This document shows positions 1 to 11,603 of a DNA stretch of 63,921 nt, piece by piece. The position numbers and the translations under genes were made by a program. The DNA is from Triparma columacea (taxonomy: Eukaryota; Sar; Bolidophyceae; Parmales; Triparmaceae). The notes beneath the pieces are model-generated. The model worked only from the letters and a program-made list of their open reading frames with translations. It was not told the origin of the DNA and did not search any database. Location of the stretch: contig BRYA01000001.1 in the NCBI GenBank assembly GCA_030267965.1, positions 65,592 through 129,512 of the forward strand, written 5' to 3'. Each line of letters opens with the position of its first letter. Within the stretch, counting starts at the first letter, position 1.

Positions 1-77
1 CTGCCCCCCCCCCACCCTAAAAATAGTTCCCTCCACCGTCCCCTCCTCTGCCTTTCCCCTCACATTTCTCACTCCTG

Positions 78-1909
78 ATGTTTTCGAAGAAGAGCCCTAG
101 AGTTTCCTCGCCCCTCAGTGGTGTCTTTATATCGATTACGGGGCTCTCGGTTGATGAAAAGGGGGAATTGCACGATATTGTGGAAAAGTTGGGCGGAAGA
201 TACAGTGGGAACCTCAAAATTGGTGTCAATACGCATCTAATTGCGGATAAGGCGGAGGGTGCGAAGTTTTACGAGGCCTATAGATCAGGGGAGGACGTGA
301 TATCTATAGTTACCCCGGCTTGGCTTCGGCAGTGTGAGGCCAAGAACCAACTGGTTTCCATCCAGGGCTTTGAGCTGGTGCCTTCGTCAAGCAAATCAAC
401 TCAATGTGAAGGTCGGGCAAGCCCCACCGTGTCTCCTGTCGCTAACGCTAGCGCCGCTGCATCCTCCAACTCAAACGTTCCTCTTTCCCGATCTGCATCC
501 CTTACACGATCTGCATCCCTTACCCAAAGAACATCAAATGCCTCTACCCTCCCTCCCCCCTCCCTACCCCCCCCCCCTCAACCCCCATCAACGTCCACCC
601 CTACCCCCGACGCCGACGACCAGGCGTTAATAGAATACTTTCACTCCTCCAACCTTCCCTCTCTCCCTCTCTGCCCCCTCTTCCTGCACTGCAATTTTTT
701 CATCCCCAATCTTCCTCCCCAGTCGACCCTCGCCCTCCTCCTGGCTGACCTGATGAGGAGGGGCATGGGGACCCGTTTTTGGAGCCTGAATGAGCTCATT
801 ACCCACGTCGTCGTGCCCTCAAGGAGAGGTGAAGAGGTGAGTTGCGTGCGTGTGGATTTTCGTAGGTGAAGCAGAGCAATTGGCACACACACACACCCCT
901 CATCCCCTCATCCCCCACCCCCTACCCCACCCTAGAACGGCCACTTCAGTCATCTCTTCATTGCTCATCCCAATGGACCCGAGGTTGTCTCCCCAAGCTG
1001 GCTCATGGACTGTCTCCTCAAAAACAAGCTTTTGGACGAGAGGGGCTACAAGATAAAGCACTACCACGTTCCCGAGGTTCCCGAGGAGCCGAATCCTTCC
1101 CTCGATATTGTCCAGGAAACTGTTTTTAAGACCAAGAAACCCTCGTCTTCTTCCTCCAACTACAAGTACAAGAAGCGAAAGAGCTCAACCACCTCCTCCC
1201 CTCGCGCTGTAAAGAAGCTTGGTAAGGAGTACGTAATTGCCCTCACTGGATTTAGGGACCCTGAGCGAACCGATCTCGAGAGCGTGATAAAGGTGAGAAT
1301 GGCTTCGCTTGGATCTCCCCTCCCCCCCCTACAACCCTAACCCTTCACCACCCACCGCCCCGTAACCAAACGCAGTCCTCTGGTGCTTCCTTTACGAAGC
1401 ACCTCGACCGTCAGAACACCCACCTTATCTGCAACGTGCTGAGCGGGCCGAAGTGGGAGAGGGCGAAGGAGTGGAAAATCGAGATTGTTTCCAAGGATTG
1501 GATGTGGGAGAACGTGGAGGGAGAGGAGTTCGTTGCACTGTCCACCGCACCGCCGACCGCGCTGTCCACCGCACCGCAGACCGCGCTGTCCACCACCACC
1601 ACAAACAGCAAGAAGCAGAAGAAGAATGAGAACGCCGATTCTAGACCAGAAAAGAAGAAGCAAGAGGAGGGGCCAAGAACCTTGCCCCCGGGCGCGCATC
1701 CTCCGCCTACGGAGGTGCCAGGTAAAACTCTAGCCGCGCTGAAGGAGCTGGCTGATATGCCTGACATGGTTTCCAACAAAAACTCTTTCAAGGTGAAAAG
1801 GAAGAGGGGGAGCATACTGAGAGACACCAATACGAACATCACCGGGAAGCCCCCATTACTCTCGGGAGTGGACGACGTGGAGGACAGTCAGTTCATAGGA
1901 TGGGGTTAA
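78..1909 (+). CDS. Three-BRCT-domain protein (TopBP1/Rad4-like), 3 exons
   Basis: Exons 78-836, 936-1292 and 1376-1909 join in phase 0 with GTGAG/AG borders and give about 549 residues. BRCT1 is residues ~12-95 (aromatic core at PAWLRQC). BRCT2 spans the exon 1/2 junction, residues ~195-300, ending in the conserved PSWLMDC tryptophan. BRCT3 crosses exon 2/3, residues ~340-435, with KDWMWENV. BRCT domains bind phosphopeptides in DNA-damage and replication-checkpoint complexes, so a nuclear checkpoint scaffold of the TopBP1/Dpb11/Rad4 type is the likely role. The linker after BRCT1 is Ser/Pro-rich. The tail after BRCT3 is basic (KVKRKRG), possibly a nuclear localisation signal. No ligase or polymerase domain is visible. 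Domain assignment is firm; orthology to TopBP1 is inference. The stop lies 59 bp from the stop of the next, convergent gene. Confidence 0.85.
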
Positions 1910-1968
1910 CCCCGTCCAAAAAATCTAAATTGTTGTAATTTTGTACTGTTAACAAAACATCTTCCTCT

Positions 1969-4634
1969 TCACCACCCCATCTCCTCGATGAACTTTTTAT
2001 CCCGTTCACTCTGCGCCAATCTATCTGCAACGGAGAAGCCCAGCTCCTTGAAATCCGGCAGTCGCTGCAAAGGGTTACTTGGATCCCAGTGATTTCTTAG
2101 CTGGGTCATGTATCGCCTGCATGTGTCCATGAGAAAGAGAACTCCCAGGTCTCCCATCATCGCCTTGAACACGGGCTTGACGGGTTCAACGAGGGCTGGA
2201 GGGAGGCCGTTTTCTTCTAATTCTTTCTCGTCTTGACGTTTCATGAAGCTCATTGTCTTGTCGCGTCTATGAGCCAAGTCTTCCGTGCGTCTGGGCGTTC
2301 TCTTCTTCCTCCTGACCTCCCCCCCTCCCCCCTCTTCCCCCCCTCCCCCCTCCTCCACCTCATCAACCACCTCCTTCATCAAGCCCCCCATCTCCTCCTC
2401 CAACCCCCCCCCCCCCTTCTCCCCCTCCTCATCACCAACCTCCTTCTTCCTTGGCTTGGGCTGAAAATTCTTCATCATCATTCCCCTCCTTCTGTGTACC
2501 TTCATAAGTTCCGCCCACCTGTTGTGATTGGACTTCCACACGACCAACTTGTCGCCATGGAGTCTTTTCGCATGCATCAGGTAGAACCTAATGACGCCCC
2601 TCCGAATTTCCTCCGGCACAAAGTGCCTCCCAAGTAAGTCCTCCTCCTTGAGCAACTCGGCCCTCACATCAGCCTTTGGTTTCGGGAGGACTCTAGGCAG
2701 CATCTTCCCCTTCTTCATCAGCTTCCTCGCCGTGTTCTTCCTTTCAATCTCCTCGTTGACTGGTGCGAGTAGCTCCAGCGCCTCCTCATACTTTGCGTCG
2801 ACCATCTCGTCCAACTTTCTTTCCTGGTGCTTCACCAGTTGTACGTCGATGAAGTCAACCTGAGCCTTTATACTCCTCGCCTTCCTGCGCCAACCAGTTT
2901 GAATGCTGACGATACTCTTCTTCCACCTCTTCATTTGCTCCCCCTTGACGATTAGCTTCAAACACGTCTCCTTCTTCAACTTCCTCAAGAAATCTGTCAC
3001 CATGTCGGCGCACCTTGCGTCTCTCCTCTTCTTCCAAAGCCTGATTCGCAAGATGAAGAAAGCCCCCAGCACCTTGATCGCTCCCCTGACCTTGCTCCTG
3101 TAGCACCTGTAGCTGTACAACCTCAGTTGTCTCGTAATGATCTCAGAAGACTTCTTTTGCTTCTCGTTTAGATCCTTCTTTGCATACATGTTGTAAAGGC
3201 CGAGCCTGAAGTGCCTCATGCTATTTGCCAGGTGCATCGCGGCCAAGAGCTGCCTTCCTCGGTTCTCCCCGTCTTGCTGCGACTTGTTCATTGCTTTCAG
3301 CCTCTCCATCCTCATGTTCCAGTCCTTTTCGTAAATATCGTCGATCCTCTTTTTCTCCATTTGCACCCTCTTCTTCTTGAACTTCTTTGCCTTCTTCACC
3401 CTGCTCTCGCTGCTCATTTTAAACATTTCGACCCTCATGTCCTTGGTCATGAGGGGAGAAGCAAGGGTGTTCCCTGCCACCGACCCCAGCAGCTGCCGCA
3501 CGAGGAGGGCCTTCTCCCTCTTGCTCACGGTTTTTTCTTTCGCCTTTCTTGCCATTGCGGCGCTCCTCGGTCTTGCCTTGGGTCTCATAGTTCCTACTTT
3601 GGTTGACCCAGAAATCGTGCCCTGTCGCTGCAGTGCCGGCGCAGCCGAGGCTGGCCTCTTCATTCCATCTTGCTTCTTCCCGCTTCTTTTCATTTCATCC
3701 TTCCTCTGTTCCTCCTTCGCTCGTCTAATCACTAACTTTCGGTCGACTTCAGCAGCAGCCTTGTTAACTACAAATTTTCTGCTCCCCCCCGGATCCCTCC
3801 TCATAGGTGCCGACTTGGGCCGCGCTTTCTTGCCGTCTCCTCGACTTTGGACGTTGGATGCCGATTTCGGTCTCTTCTGTCCTCCGCTGGCACCCCCCCC
3901 CTCCCCCTTCCGCCCCCCCTCCCCCCCCTCGTGCTCGACCCTTTCGTCGTCATTGTTGAAAGGGCTCTTAATCGCATTATGCAGCTTAACCGCCGTCTTG
4001 AGCTTCCCCGTCATTACAGTCAGCTTTTCAGCAACCTCCTTCTTCAACACCTCCGCCATTGTGTCATTGCTCGACTTTACCCTCATCAGCGTTCTTCGGT
4101 GGTGCGAACCCAAGGCCTTGAGAACTTTGGCCGTTTTATAATTCTCCCTCACCGTCTCCGGGCTAAGGGGAGTCTCGGGTAGGCTCTTCCTGGACCTCCT
4201 CATCCTCTCTGTTCCTCCCATGGTCTGGGTTTGTCTGAACTTCATGCCCGCAATTGTTGTCGACGTTGGTATTTCGAGAACGGAAGGGAACGTCTGCGCC
4301 CACGTTACGGGGCCCAACGAACAGAGGGTGAGTTTTGTATTTAGCTAGCACTGGATGCCGACTGTGACTGTCTTTGTTCTCAAATGGTTTCACTCACATC
4401 TATGCTCATCGAGAAATCAGCCGGGAACCTGGACCTCTGCAACTTCGGGCCAGCACTCTTCGGTCTCGTCGACGTCACTGACGTCAAGCTTCCCGTGAAC
4501 TCCAGGGAATCTAGGTCTGTTAATGACCCGATGTCCTGGAACTGCTGCTTTCTCAGGGTGGAGTCCGTCGTGTCCGCCTTTAGGACTCTCGCGTGGGCGG
4601 ACTTGGGCCTCGGAGGCCGGGAGATAGCTTCCAT
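1969..4634 (-). CDS. Basic coiled protein with repeated R-P-K-S-A motifs, function unknown
   Basis: Exons 4634-4398 and 4344-1969 join in phase 0 (GTGAGT donor, TAG acceptor) to give ~870 residues. The first in-frame ATG is at 4634. I recognise no catalytic domain. The motif RP(K/R)SA recurs about five times: twice in exon 1 (PRPKSAHA, TRPKSAGP) and again in the first third of exon 2 (KRPKSASN, ARPKSAPM, PRPRSAAM), with one variant, KRPASAAP. The middle is long, highly charged and helical, with an IQ-like stretch (IQTGWRRKAR). A Gly/Glu low-complexity insert lies near 2290-2420. The R-P-x-S motifs could be phosphorylation or docking sites, and this composition suits a cytoskeletal or axonemal protein, but that is inference. 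The start codon lies 123 bp from the likely start of the divergent ankyrin gene. Confidence 0.7.
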
Positions 4635-4757
4635 TCCGCGCAATGCAGCGTTTTGTAATCAAACTTGATGGAAGAAAAAGTTGTAGCCCTGGTGCTCGGT
4701 GCTCGGTCTGTCGGTCTGCTGCTGCTCACAACAGTTTGGCCTGGGAAAGAAGTTGCC

Positions 4758-5570
4758 ATGGACGGCCCAGTCTCCCCGCTGGCGTCCCCCATGGCGTCAC
4801 CAACGTCGAATATAATTGGAGGACCGTCTTTATTCTCCACAGAAACCGTGAATACTCCTTCTGTGGCTTCCCACGCCACCCTCCCGGACTGGTCACCTGA
4901 GGAGGAGGAATTCTGGTGGGCTTGTCAGGATGATGACATCACAACTCTCACCAAGATCCTCAAGGAGTATCCCTCCATGCCACTCACGACGCCGAATCGC
5001 TACGGCATCTGTCCCATCTATGCTGCTGCCTTTTACAATTCCAACCTTGTCCTTTCCCTCCTCCTCACATCATACCACGAGTTCCTCGATGTAGATCAGC
5101 AGAACGACATAGGATGTGCTCCCCTGCACGCGTGCTGCATGAAGGGAAACTTGGAGGGGGTGAAACTCTTGCTCAAGAGGGGCGCAGACCTTCACCTGCA
5201 AAACTACAGCAACATCTCTCCGATAGCAATAGCTGAGCACCACAACCAGACGGTAATATTGGAATACCTGGCGTCCAGGGGCTTATTAGAGGAGGAGGAG
5301 GATATGGAGGAGGCAGTTGAACATTGGGTTTGCCACATTTGCTCAAAGGAAAATGTCCTTGAGGTTGATTCGTGCAAGGTCTGCGGAAGAATAAACCAGG
5401 GCATGGTAGCGGCCAAGGAGGCAGCGTCGACTGCGGAGGCTGAAAGCCAAGCGACCCGCGAGAGAGAGGCGCGCATCGCAGCGGCAGAGCCAAACGCTGA
5501 CGACATTTCTGTTTTGACCGATAACACGAGGTCGTCGCCAATGCTTAACAAACTTATAAAGCCACACTGA
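4758..5570 (+). CDS. Ankyrin-repeat protein with RanBP2-type zinc finger
   Basis: A single exon gives 270 residues from the ATG at 4758, chosen for its GCCATGG context; an in-frame ATG at 4668 would add 30 residues. Residues ~52-176 hold about four ankyrin units (PIYAAAFYNSNL, APLHACCMKGNLEGVKLLL, ISPIAIAEHHNQ). Residues ~189-214 fit a RanBP2-type zinc ribbon: Trp, then Cys192-x2-Cys195, ten residues, Cys206-x2-Cys209. A charged Ala/Glu helix follows. RanBP2 fingers bind Ran, ubiquitin or RNA and ankyrins bind proteins, so an adaptor role (for example ubiquitin-linked) is plausible, with the target unknown. It is head-to-head with the RPKSA-motif gene and probably shares a promoter of roughly 120 bp. 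Confidence 0.8.
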   Translation: MDGPVSPLASPMASPTSNIIGGPSLFSTETVNTPSVASHATLPDWSPEEEEFWWACQDDDITTLTKILKEYPSMPLTTPNRYGICPIYAAAFYNSNLVLSLLLTSYHEFLDVDQQNDIGCAPLHACCMKGNLEGVKLLLKRGADLHLQNYSNISPIAIAEHHNQTVILEYLASRGLLEEEEDMEEAVEHWVCHICSKENVLEVDSCKVCGRINQGMVAAKEAASTAEAESQATREREARIAAAEPNADDISVLTDNTRSSPMLNKLIKPH

Positions 5571-5734
5571 GGCATTATTGTTGTTGTACATTATCTCCAA
5601 AACGTCGTATTGTTCTTCTTCAAGGACTCTTTCCTTACAAAGTCTTTGAGTTTTTCGGACTCTTGCTAGGAATCCTTCATTCCTATGTTGTGTCAAAAGA
5701 GGAAGAGTTTTCTTTTCAATCCTGAAGAAACGCC

Positions 5735-7055
5735 ATGGTAACCCCCTCTCCTCCCCCCGAAGCCATGAAGGCGTGTCATTATCCTAAGCATGGTTCTCCA
5801 AGTTCTGTGGTTAATGTGTCCCATATAAGTGCACCGCCTCGGAAGGTATGGATATTATCAATTCCTACAATTCCTAAATATTCCCATTCTTCCCAAAAGG
5901 CCCGATTGACCCCTCAAAAATTTCGCCTCGACATCCCGCTTTCCTCCCAGGTGAACTTCTCATCAAGGTATCTGCTGCAAGCCTCAATCCGGCAGATTGG
6001 AAGTCTGCGAAGGGAGAACAAGGTAAGGCAGCACTGCGAAAATACAACTTACATCGCGTTGTAAGCCATTGCATCTACGTCATTTATCCTAAATACCCAC
6101 CCACGCACCCCTCGTGGTAGCCCTGCTCCTGAGCTTCAAGTGGCCGAGGGTTTATGGTTTTGACTTTTCAGGCACCGTCGTGGCCACTGGAGGCGACAAA
6201 GAGGACCCGAGTGACCCCATCAAGGTTGGAAGCGAGGTTTTTGGGATGATAAGTGGACTCCCCCAGAGGGATAGAGGTACGCTTGCAGAGTATGTTTTGG
6301 TATCCCGTGATGTTTGCGCCATCAAGCCGCCTCACGTTCGACACCTGGATGCAGCTGCCGTTCCCCTCGTCAGCATCACGGCAGTCAAGATGTTTGAAGC
6401 GTGCAATATCAAGAAAGGCGCGCAAGTTTTCATCACTGGGGGGGCAGGAGGTATGGGGACCGCAGCGATACAGCTCGCCAAGTGCAAGTTTGGGGCTAAG
6501 ACTGTTACCACGACGGCATCCCCAGGAGAAAAAACAGATCTCTGCAAAAAGCTCGGCGCCGACGTCGTCGTAGACTACAGGAGTACAAAGCTGGAAGAAT
6601 TGGAGGGGGACTACGACGTTATCCTTGACTGCACTGGCGAAGCCTGGAAGCTTGTCCACCTGTTGGGCAACGGGGGAGGAATGTGCTCAATATTGGCAGG
6701 ACCCACAGCTACTGCCCTCAGGACTTGGCTGAAGGAGAGCAATATCTCTCCCGATGACATAGGCTTTGGTATTCGTCAATTTCTCATGAGTGAGATCGGA
6801 GGGGGAATCTTTGGATGGGTCTCGGGAGGGAGGAGCCTGAAGAGGGCATGCGAGGCAAAGGGGGGGGCAACATTTTCTCACGTGATAGGGACGGGAAACG
6901 GATCAATCATGACGGATGTCGCAAAAATGATGGGAGATGGGGTGTACAAGGCGGTCATTGATTCAACGTGGAAGTTAGATGACAGTCTCGCTGCCATCGA
7001 AAGGCAGATGAGCGGAAGGGCCAAGGGTAAAGTCGTAGTTAACGTAGTAGAATAA
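5735..7055 (+). CDS. Medium-chain oxidoreductase, quinone-oxidoreductase type
   Basis: Exons are ~5735-5845, ~5951-6022 and 6121-7055. Exon 2 encodes the conserved GELLIKVSAASLNPADWK block. Exon 3 starts in phase 1 and continues into YGFDFSGTV. The Rossmann fold carries an NAD(P)-binding glycine motif (ITGGAGGMGTAAIQLAK). The structural and catalytic zinc ligands of alcohol dehydrogenases are absent, which places it with the zinc-independent quinone/enone reductases (QOR, RTN4IP1, chloroplast AOR types) that reduce quinones or reactive enones with NADPH. The predicted length of ~370 residues is a little long for the family. The true start may be the second Met (MKACHYPKHG), which matches family N-termini. 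The plain GT-AG pair at 5846/5950 puts exon 2 out of frame with exon 1, so that junction is wrong, non-canonical or frameshifted. Confidence 0.8.
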
Positions 7056-7143
7056 ACGTCGTCGAGCAAATCAACTAATCAATTTGAAGAACCAGTGGAT
7101 TCCGTGATTCCGGGCTCAGTTTTTTTTGCCATTTGCTGTTAAG

Positions 7144-8301
7144 ATGGCCTCAGTTGGTACTGACACACAGCTGCGCCGCCCGACGGGACGTCTTACGATC
7201 CCCGATGGAAGGAAGGACAAAATATCGTGGAGTATATGCCCAGAAACGTGTTACGGCATGTCAATGAGAATTATGGTCTCGGTGAGTTTGGCAGGGGGTT
7301 ATCATGGTGGTATTTTTTAGGAAAGTGGAGAGCAGGAGGGGCGATAAAAGCGTCTCATCCACCCAATGCCTCTCTCTCACACACCACACAATGTCAACCC
7401 GACTGCCGCTACGCACTCCCAGGGCTTTATCCTCAGTGGCATAATTACATTTGGATTCACGAAGCCTGACATGGACGACGACCCCGTGCTGAACGTTTAT
7501 GGCGCCGTCAACGCGTGCATCACGTTCGATTATGACCCGGCCCGCCCTATTTTTTCAATCATATGGGTGTTCGTATGTTTCTGTCAAATAATGTATGTGT
7601 TTCTCTTCACCTACAGGCTGAGAGTGTTCTTCAAGCCGACCTCGAAGATTATCAAGGCATCCATTCCTATTGCTATCATCTACGTCATTCTTTTCTGCTC
7701 CATGAGCATGGTCACGGTGATTCAACCGAAAAACAGCGTCATGGGGCACACTTTACCGTACCAGGGTCTGATCCTCGGAACCATGATTTGGTTCATTTGG
7801 AACACAATTATTATAGAAAGCTGGCCCACACCATTCCGCGCTCGCGTTCGCAACTTCTGGAGAGGATTGACGATTGTTTACATACTCGTGTCATTGATCA
7901 AGCTTGAAATTCAGTGGGTGCTCATGATTGCTGCCGAAAAGGCTTGCGAACCTCACTGCATAATGACAGGCACCAACACCACAGCTCTAGGTGAAGACGA
8001 AGTATTCTGCGTCGCTGAGTGCTGGGACGCGGAAATGCAGGGGAAGTACGTTTTCCCTGCGAAACCTCTCTGGGACCCTATCTGGATGCTCATTTTCATC
8101 TTCTACAGGTACTGGCATCCGCTACACTCGACCAACGTGGTTATCACGCTGGCGAACGACACCAGACACAACGTTCCTGGAGATGCCGCGATTTGCTGCT
8201 TCCATGTCGTACCCAAGATGCATGGAGATGAGGGTGACGGGGATGGCGACGACACTGATACCCTGCTTCCAAAGGTCGAGACAGGGACGGGGTCAGCATG
8301 A
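7144..8301 (+). CDS. Multi-pass membrane protein, unknown
   Basis: Exons 7144-7281 and 7423-8301 join in phase 0 (GTGAGT/CCCAG) to give 338 residues. About six hydrophobic spans are visible: across the exon junction (FILSGIITFGF), IIWVFVCFCQIMYVFLF, IPIAIIYVILFCSMSMV, LILGTMIWFIWNTIII, IVYILVSLIKLEI and IWMLIFIFYRYW. A Cys-rich loop (CEPHC and CVAECW, ~residues 230-260) between the last two spans could be disulphide-bonded in a lumenal or extracellular position. The C-terminal tail is acidic. I recognise no family. The stop is 78 bp from the stop of the convergent next gene. Confidence 0.75.
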
Positions 8302-8379
8302 GAGGGAGGGAACACGGACAAAGCGAGGAGTGGAGGCGGATAAGGGGGGAAAAATATGTTGGAATAAGACTACGAAACA

Positions 8380-9911
8380 TCACCAATCCATTCCTTTTCC
8401 ACTGTTGAAGTCCCCCTCCCCATCTTCCTCGCTCCATGGGCTATCCAGGCCCAAGCCCTTGAGCCTCCTTTCTTGATAGTAGACCTTGAGGTCGATCGCC
8501 TCTTTCTCCCTCTTCACGTAAAGGAGGACGTCCTCAAGCTGTTTAATCTCAGTTTCCCTGACGACCCTCGCCATCTCACCGGAGTGACCCCCCCCCCCAC
8601 CCTCAACGCCCTGGAGCGTCCGTATGCAGTCTTTGCATTTCTCCTCCACCCTCTCGTACACGTCCCTCTCGTTGCCCTCGCTGACGGGGTCCTCCATGAA
8701 GCCCCAGACCTGTTCCCTAAACACACTCTCAAGGAGGAAGGCGTCCTCACTTCCAAGGCAAACGAACCTCAAGTAGCGGAGGAGGTCGCTCCCCTCCCGT
8801 ACGCACGAGGGTCCGAGAGAGAAGGATTCATCGCCCCCCCATCCTTCCTGCTCTAGGACGTCGAGCTTGTCATCTGCGAACCTGAGACAAGCGAAGCGAT
8901 TGCGGAAAGGGTGGCGTTAGTGGGCGAGGAGTGAAAAAGGTGTGATTTAAGCCCTGCTCACCTATCGTTCTCATCGATTCCCCAACCAACCTCTACCCCA
9001 CTATCATCGTCAGGCTCGCTCATCCAGTGGGTCATCATGTATTCAGCAGCACCCAACCTGCCCATGTCAATGCCTCCCTTCTCGTCCCCCACCTTGACCA
9101 CCCCTTTACCAAGCCCGAAAGGTCCCCTCTCCACAGCCGTGACCTTTCCCGTCCCTGGCCTGGAAACATCGTTGAAAGCCCCCACAACCTCACCCAGGAT
9201 CTCTTCCCCGACCACAACCCCAATATCCCTAGCCACCGCGCAGGCGGATTTGAAAGCTTCGGCTCTCTCCCCCTCGAAACCCAGCTGCGAGGCCTGCCAC
9301 TCATGCTCCATCAGATTCTCCGAAGAAACGCTCACTGTGGACTTCACGCAAAACTCCAGGTCCTGTCTCTCACTAACCCTCTCGGTACAGTAGCGGAGGA
9401 AGGTCTCATAGGGGTGATTTGACTCAGGAGAGGACAGAATGGATAAGATAGTGAGGGAGAGAGGGACGTACAACCCCAGCGACACGTATTGCTTGTGCTG
9501 AGGCGGGTGTTGGGGGGTGGGTGAGTGTCAAGTTCATGCAGGCGGGAAATAAAGGAGGCTCACCTCCTCCTCAACCTTAAGCAAGCCCCCCTCCCCATAT
9601 TTGGCAAAAGGGTGCTCGTCCCCATTTTTGAGAGTGTAACCCGGTCGGAGGGAGGGATGGGAGGGCGTAGGGATTGAAACTATGTTGGTTGAGAGGGAGG
9701 GAAGGTGAGGGACCACAGTGGACCACACGTAAGAGGGCTCCAAGGAGGCGGGAGGGGAGGAGGAAGAAGACGAAGAAGACATGGAAGAAGTGGTGGCAGC
9801 GACTTTGGTGGTCATTGCTCTCTTGAAGGTGGAAGGAAAGAGGAAAGGGTGAACCCGAGGAGGCACCAAAACGAACACCACCACGAGTAGCTGTGATAAC
9901 ATTCTCATCAT
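8380..9911 (-). CDS. Plastid-targeted protein with C-terminal region like the Rubisco-LSMT substrate-binding domain
   Basis: Exons 9911-9564, 9497-8962 and 8881-8380 join in phases 0 and 2 to give 461 residues. The N-terminus is a hydrophobic signal peptide (LSQLLVVVFVLV) followed by HPFLFPSTFKR, the Phe-containing bipartite presequence typical of secondary red plastids, so plastid import is likely. The C-terminal ~130 residues (LLRYLRFVCLGSEDAFLLES, then FREQVWGFMEDPVSEGNE) resemble the substrate-binding helical domain of SET-type Rubisco lysine methyltransferases. The preceding ~180 residues do not show clear SET motifs, so either the SET domain is very divergent or the match is only to the helical domain. 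The second intron carries the CGCTTCGCT 3-prime motif shared with other genes here. It is head-to-head with the F-box gene (233 bp between starts). Confidence 0.65.
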
Positions 9912-10144
9912 TATGGCTATCCGAAGGGGGCGGATGTGCGAATTTCGGAGGTTATACTGGAAGGAAGGGAGAGTGTTGACCGATGATGATGATTCAGGTG
10001 TGGGATTTGAGTGAATGAGTTAAATGGATCAATCACGTCGACCCTGGGAAATATTTATGTCGTTAGAAATAGCCGCCTAACCTCCAGAACAAACAAACGG
10101 AGAGTGTTGGACAGAAATAAAAAGATGTGGGAGGCAAATTGAAA

Positions 10145-11559
10145 ATGTCTCGAAAAAGGTCAAGATCCGGATCGTTCGGATCGACAAGCGAACTGAGACG
10201 CGCCTCTGATGCTCATGATACACCAAGTCTACGGTCTTCCCCCCAAGAAGATCTTTCTGGTTCAAAAAAATTGAGCTTGAGCTCGGTGGGAGATCGGGGA
10301 GCGAGGGAAATGGAAGATTTGAGAAATGTAATGGGTATATGGACAGATATCAAGGGAAGGTGAGGATCTAGTGGGCTCATGCATTGGATATTTTGGGAGA
10401 TAGGTTGTGGTAAAGCGCATAAAAATGGAGCAGCCCCCCCTTCTACTCCCCTAACCTCGCCCCCCACCCCTTACCCAGTGACCCCTCCCCGCAACCGATA
10501 TTCTCTTCCGCGACCAACCTCCCCACATTCCTTCTTCTTCCTTCGGAGATAACTCGTCGCATTTCCCTCTACGTCTCCCTGTCCACCTTTGCCTCGCTTC
10601 GCTTGCTCTCAAAATCAACACTAGAAGCATTCGAAGTCGAGAAGCTCGGGGACTGTAAGATCGACTTGTCCTTGATAATCGACCGCACTATTAGCTGGAA
10701 GGGCGAGCTCAACGGTTCCGGCTGGATTAGCTACTTCAACGTCCAAAACCTCAAGGGAGGCGAGAAGATCGACCACCTCGGGTTCCTGTCACGTTGGGTC
10801 CGCACCCGTGACACACTTTACTTCCCCAAGACGATTCGCGAGAACCAGTGGGCGGACAAGATCCACCCACTGGCGTCCTGCCTTGCGTGCGGGGAGGGGG
10901 ACATGGAGTGTGACATAAAGATGCACAACGGGGAGGAGGGGTGGGACGCGGACAAGAACAAGAGGGAGTTGAAAGGGGAGATAAGACGCTGCCTTGGGGG
11001 GGGAGATGGCGACGATGACGACGACGAGTGGGGTTATGAGAGATTCTTGAACAACTATAGCGCGACCTTCACCCTGACCTGCACCTCCTGCCCCCTTGTG
11101 TGCTCCCGCGTCTACGCTAGATGCAGGAAGTGCAAGCCCATCGCAAAGGAAGGCAAGAAGGGGCCTGTGTGGAGCAGGGAGTTCTGCAAGGAGGACGAGT
11201 GCGAGAAGAGCGTGTGCTGCACGGCCCATGCCGAGATTTGTGACTGGACCTGCAGGGGTTTCCCTGACGAGGAGAACTCCAAATTAGACCCAGACTCAGA
11301 CTCTGAGTCCGAGTCAGGAACTAGGTGGAAGGGGTGCAAGGAGGGGGGGGTGTACTGCAGGAGCTGCATGATGTACAACGCTTCGGACTTCGCGTGGAAT
11401 ATTAACACCGGGAAGGTCTGGCAAGGGACGGCGAATTATACAAAGAGTGGAATGGTGGCTGCTGACGAGGAAAATTTCATGGTGTGTCACAAATGCGTGG
11501 CAGAGGACGGTAGGTTTGAGTGTGAAAGTGGCGAGGAGGGGTTTGAGGACGATTACTAG
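10145..11559 (+). CDS. F-box-like protein with Cys-rich C-terminal region
   Basis: Exons 10145-10359 and 10479-11559 join in phase 2 (GTGAGG/CCCAG) to give 431 residues. The N-terminus is Ser/Arg-rich. The start of exon 2 encodes an F-box-like helix run (LPTFLLLPSEITRRISLYV, ending SLRLLSKSTLEAFE), which suggests a Skp1-binding substrate receptor of an SCF ubiquitin ligase. Residues ~180-410 carry many paired cysteines (CLACGEGDMEC, CTSCPLVCSRVYARCRKC, CEKSVCC, CRSCMM, CHKC), probably several zinc sites or disulphides; I do not recognise the fold. Acidic runs (DDDDDE; SDSESESG) separate the Cys groups. The F-box call is moderate. The stop is 44 bp from the convergent DEPDC5 stop. Confidence 0.65.
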
Positions 11560-11603
11560 TGTGTTGGGAGTTTTGATGTTTGTGCAAAGTGAGGGACTCT
11601 ATT

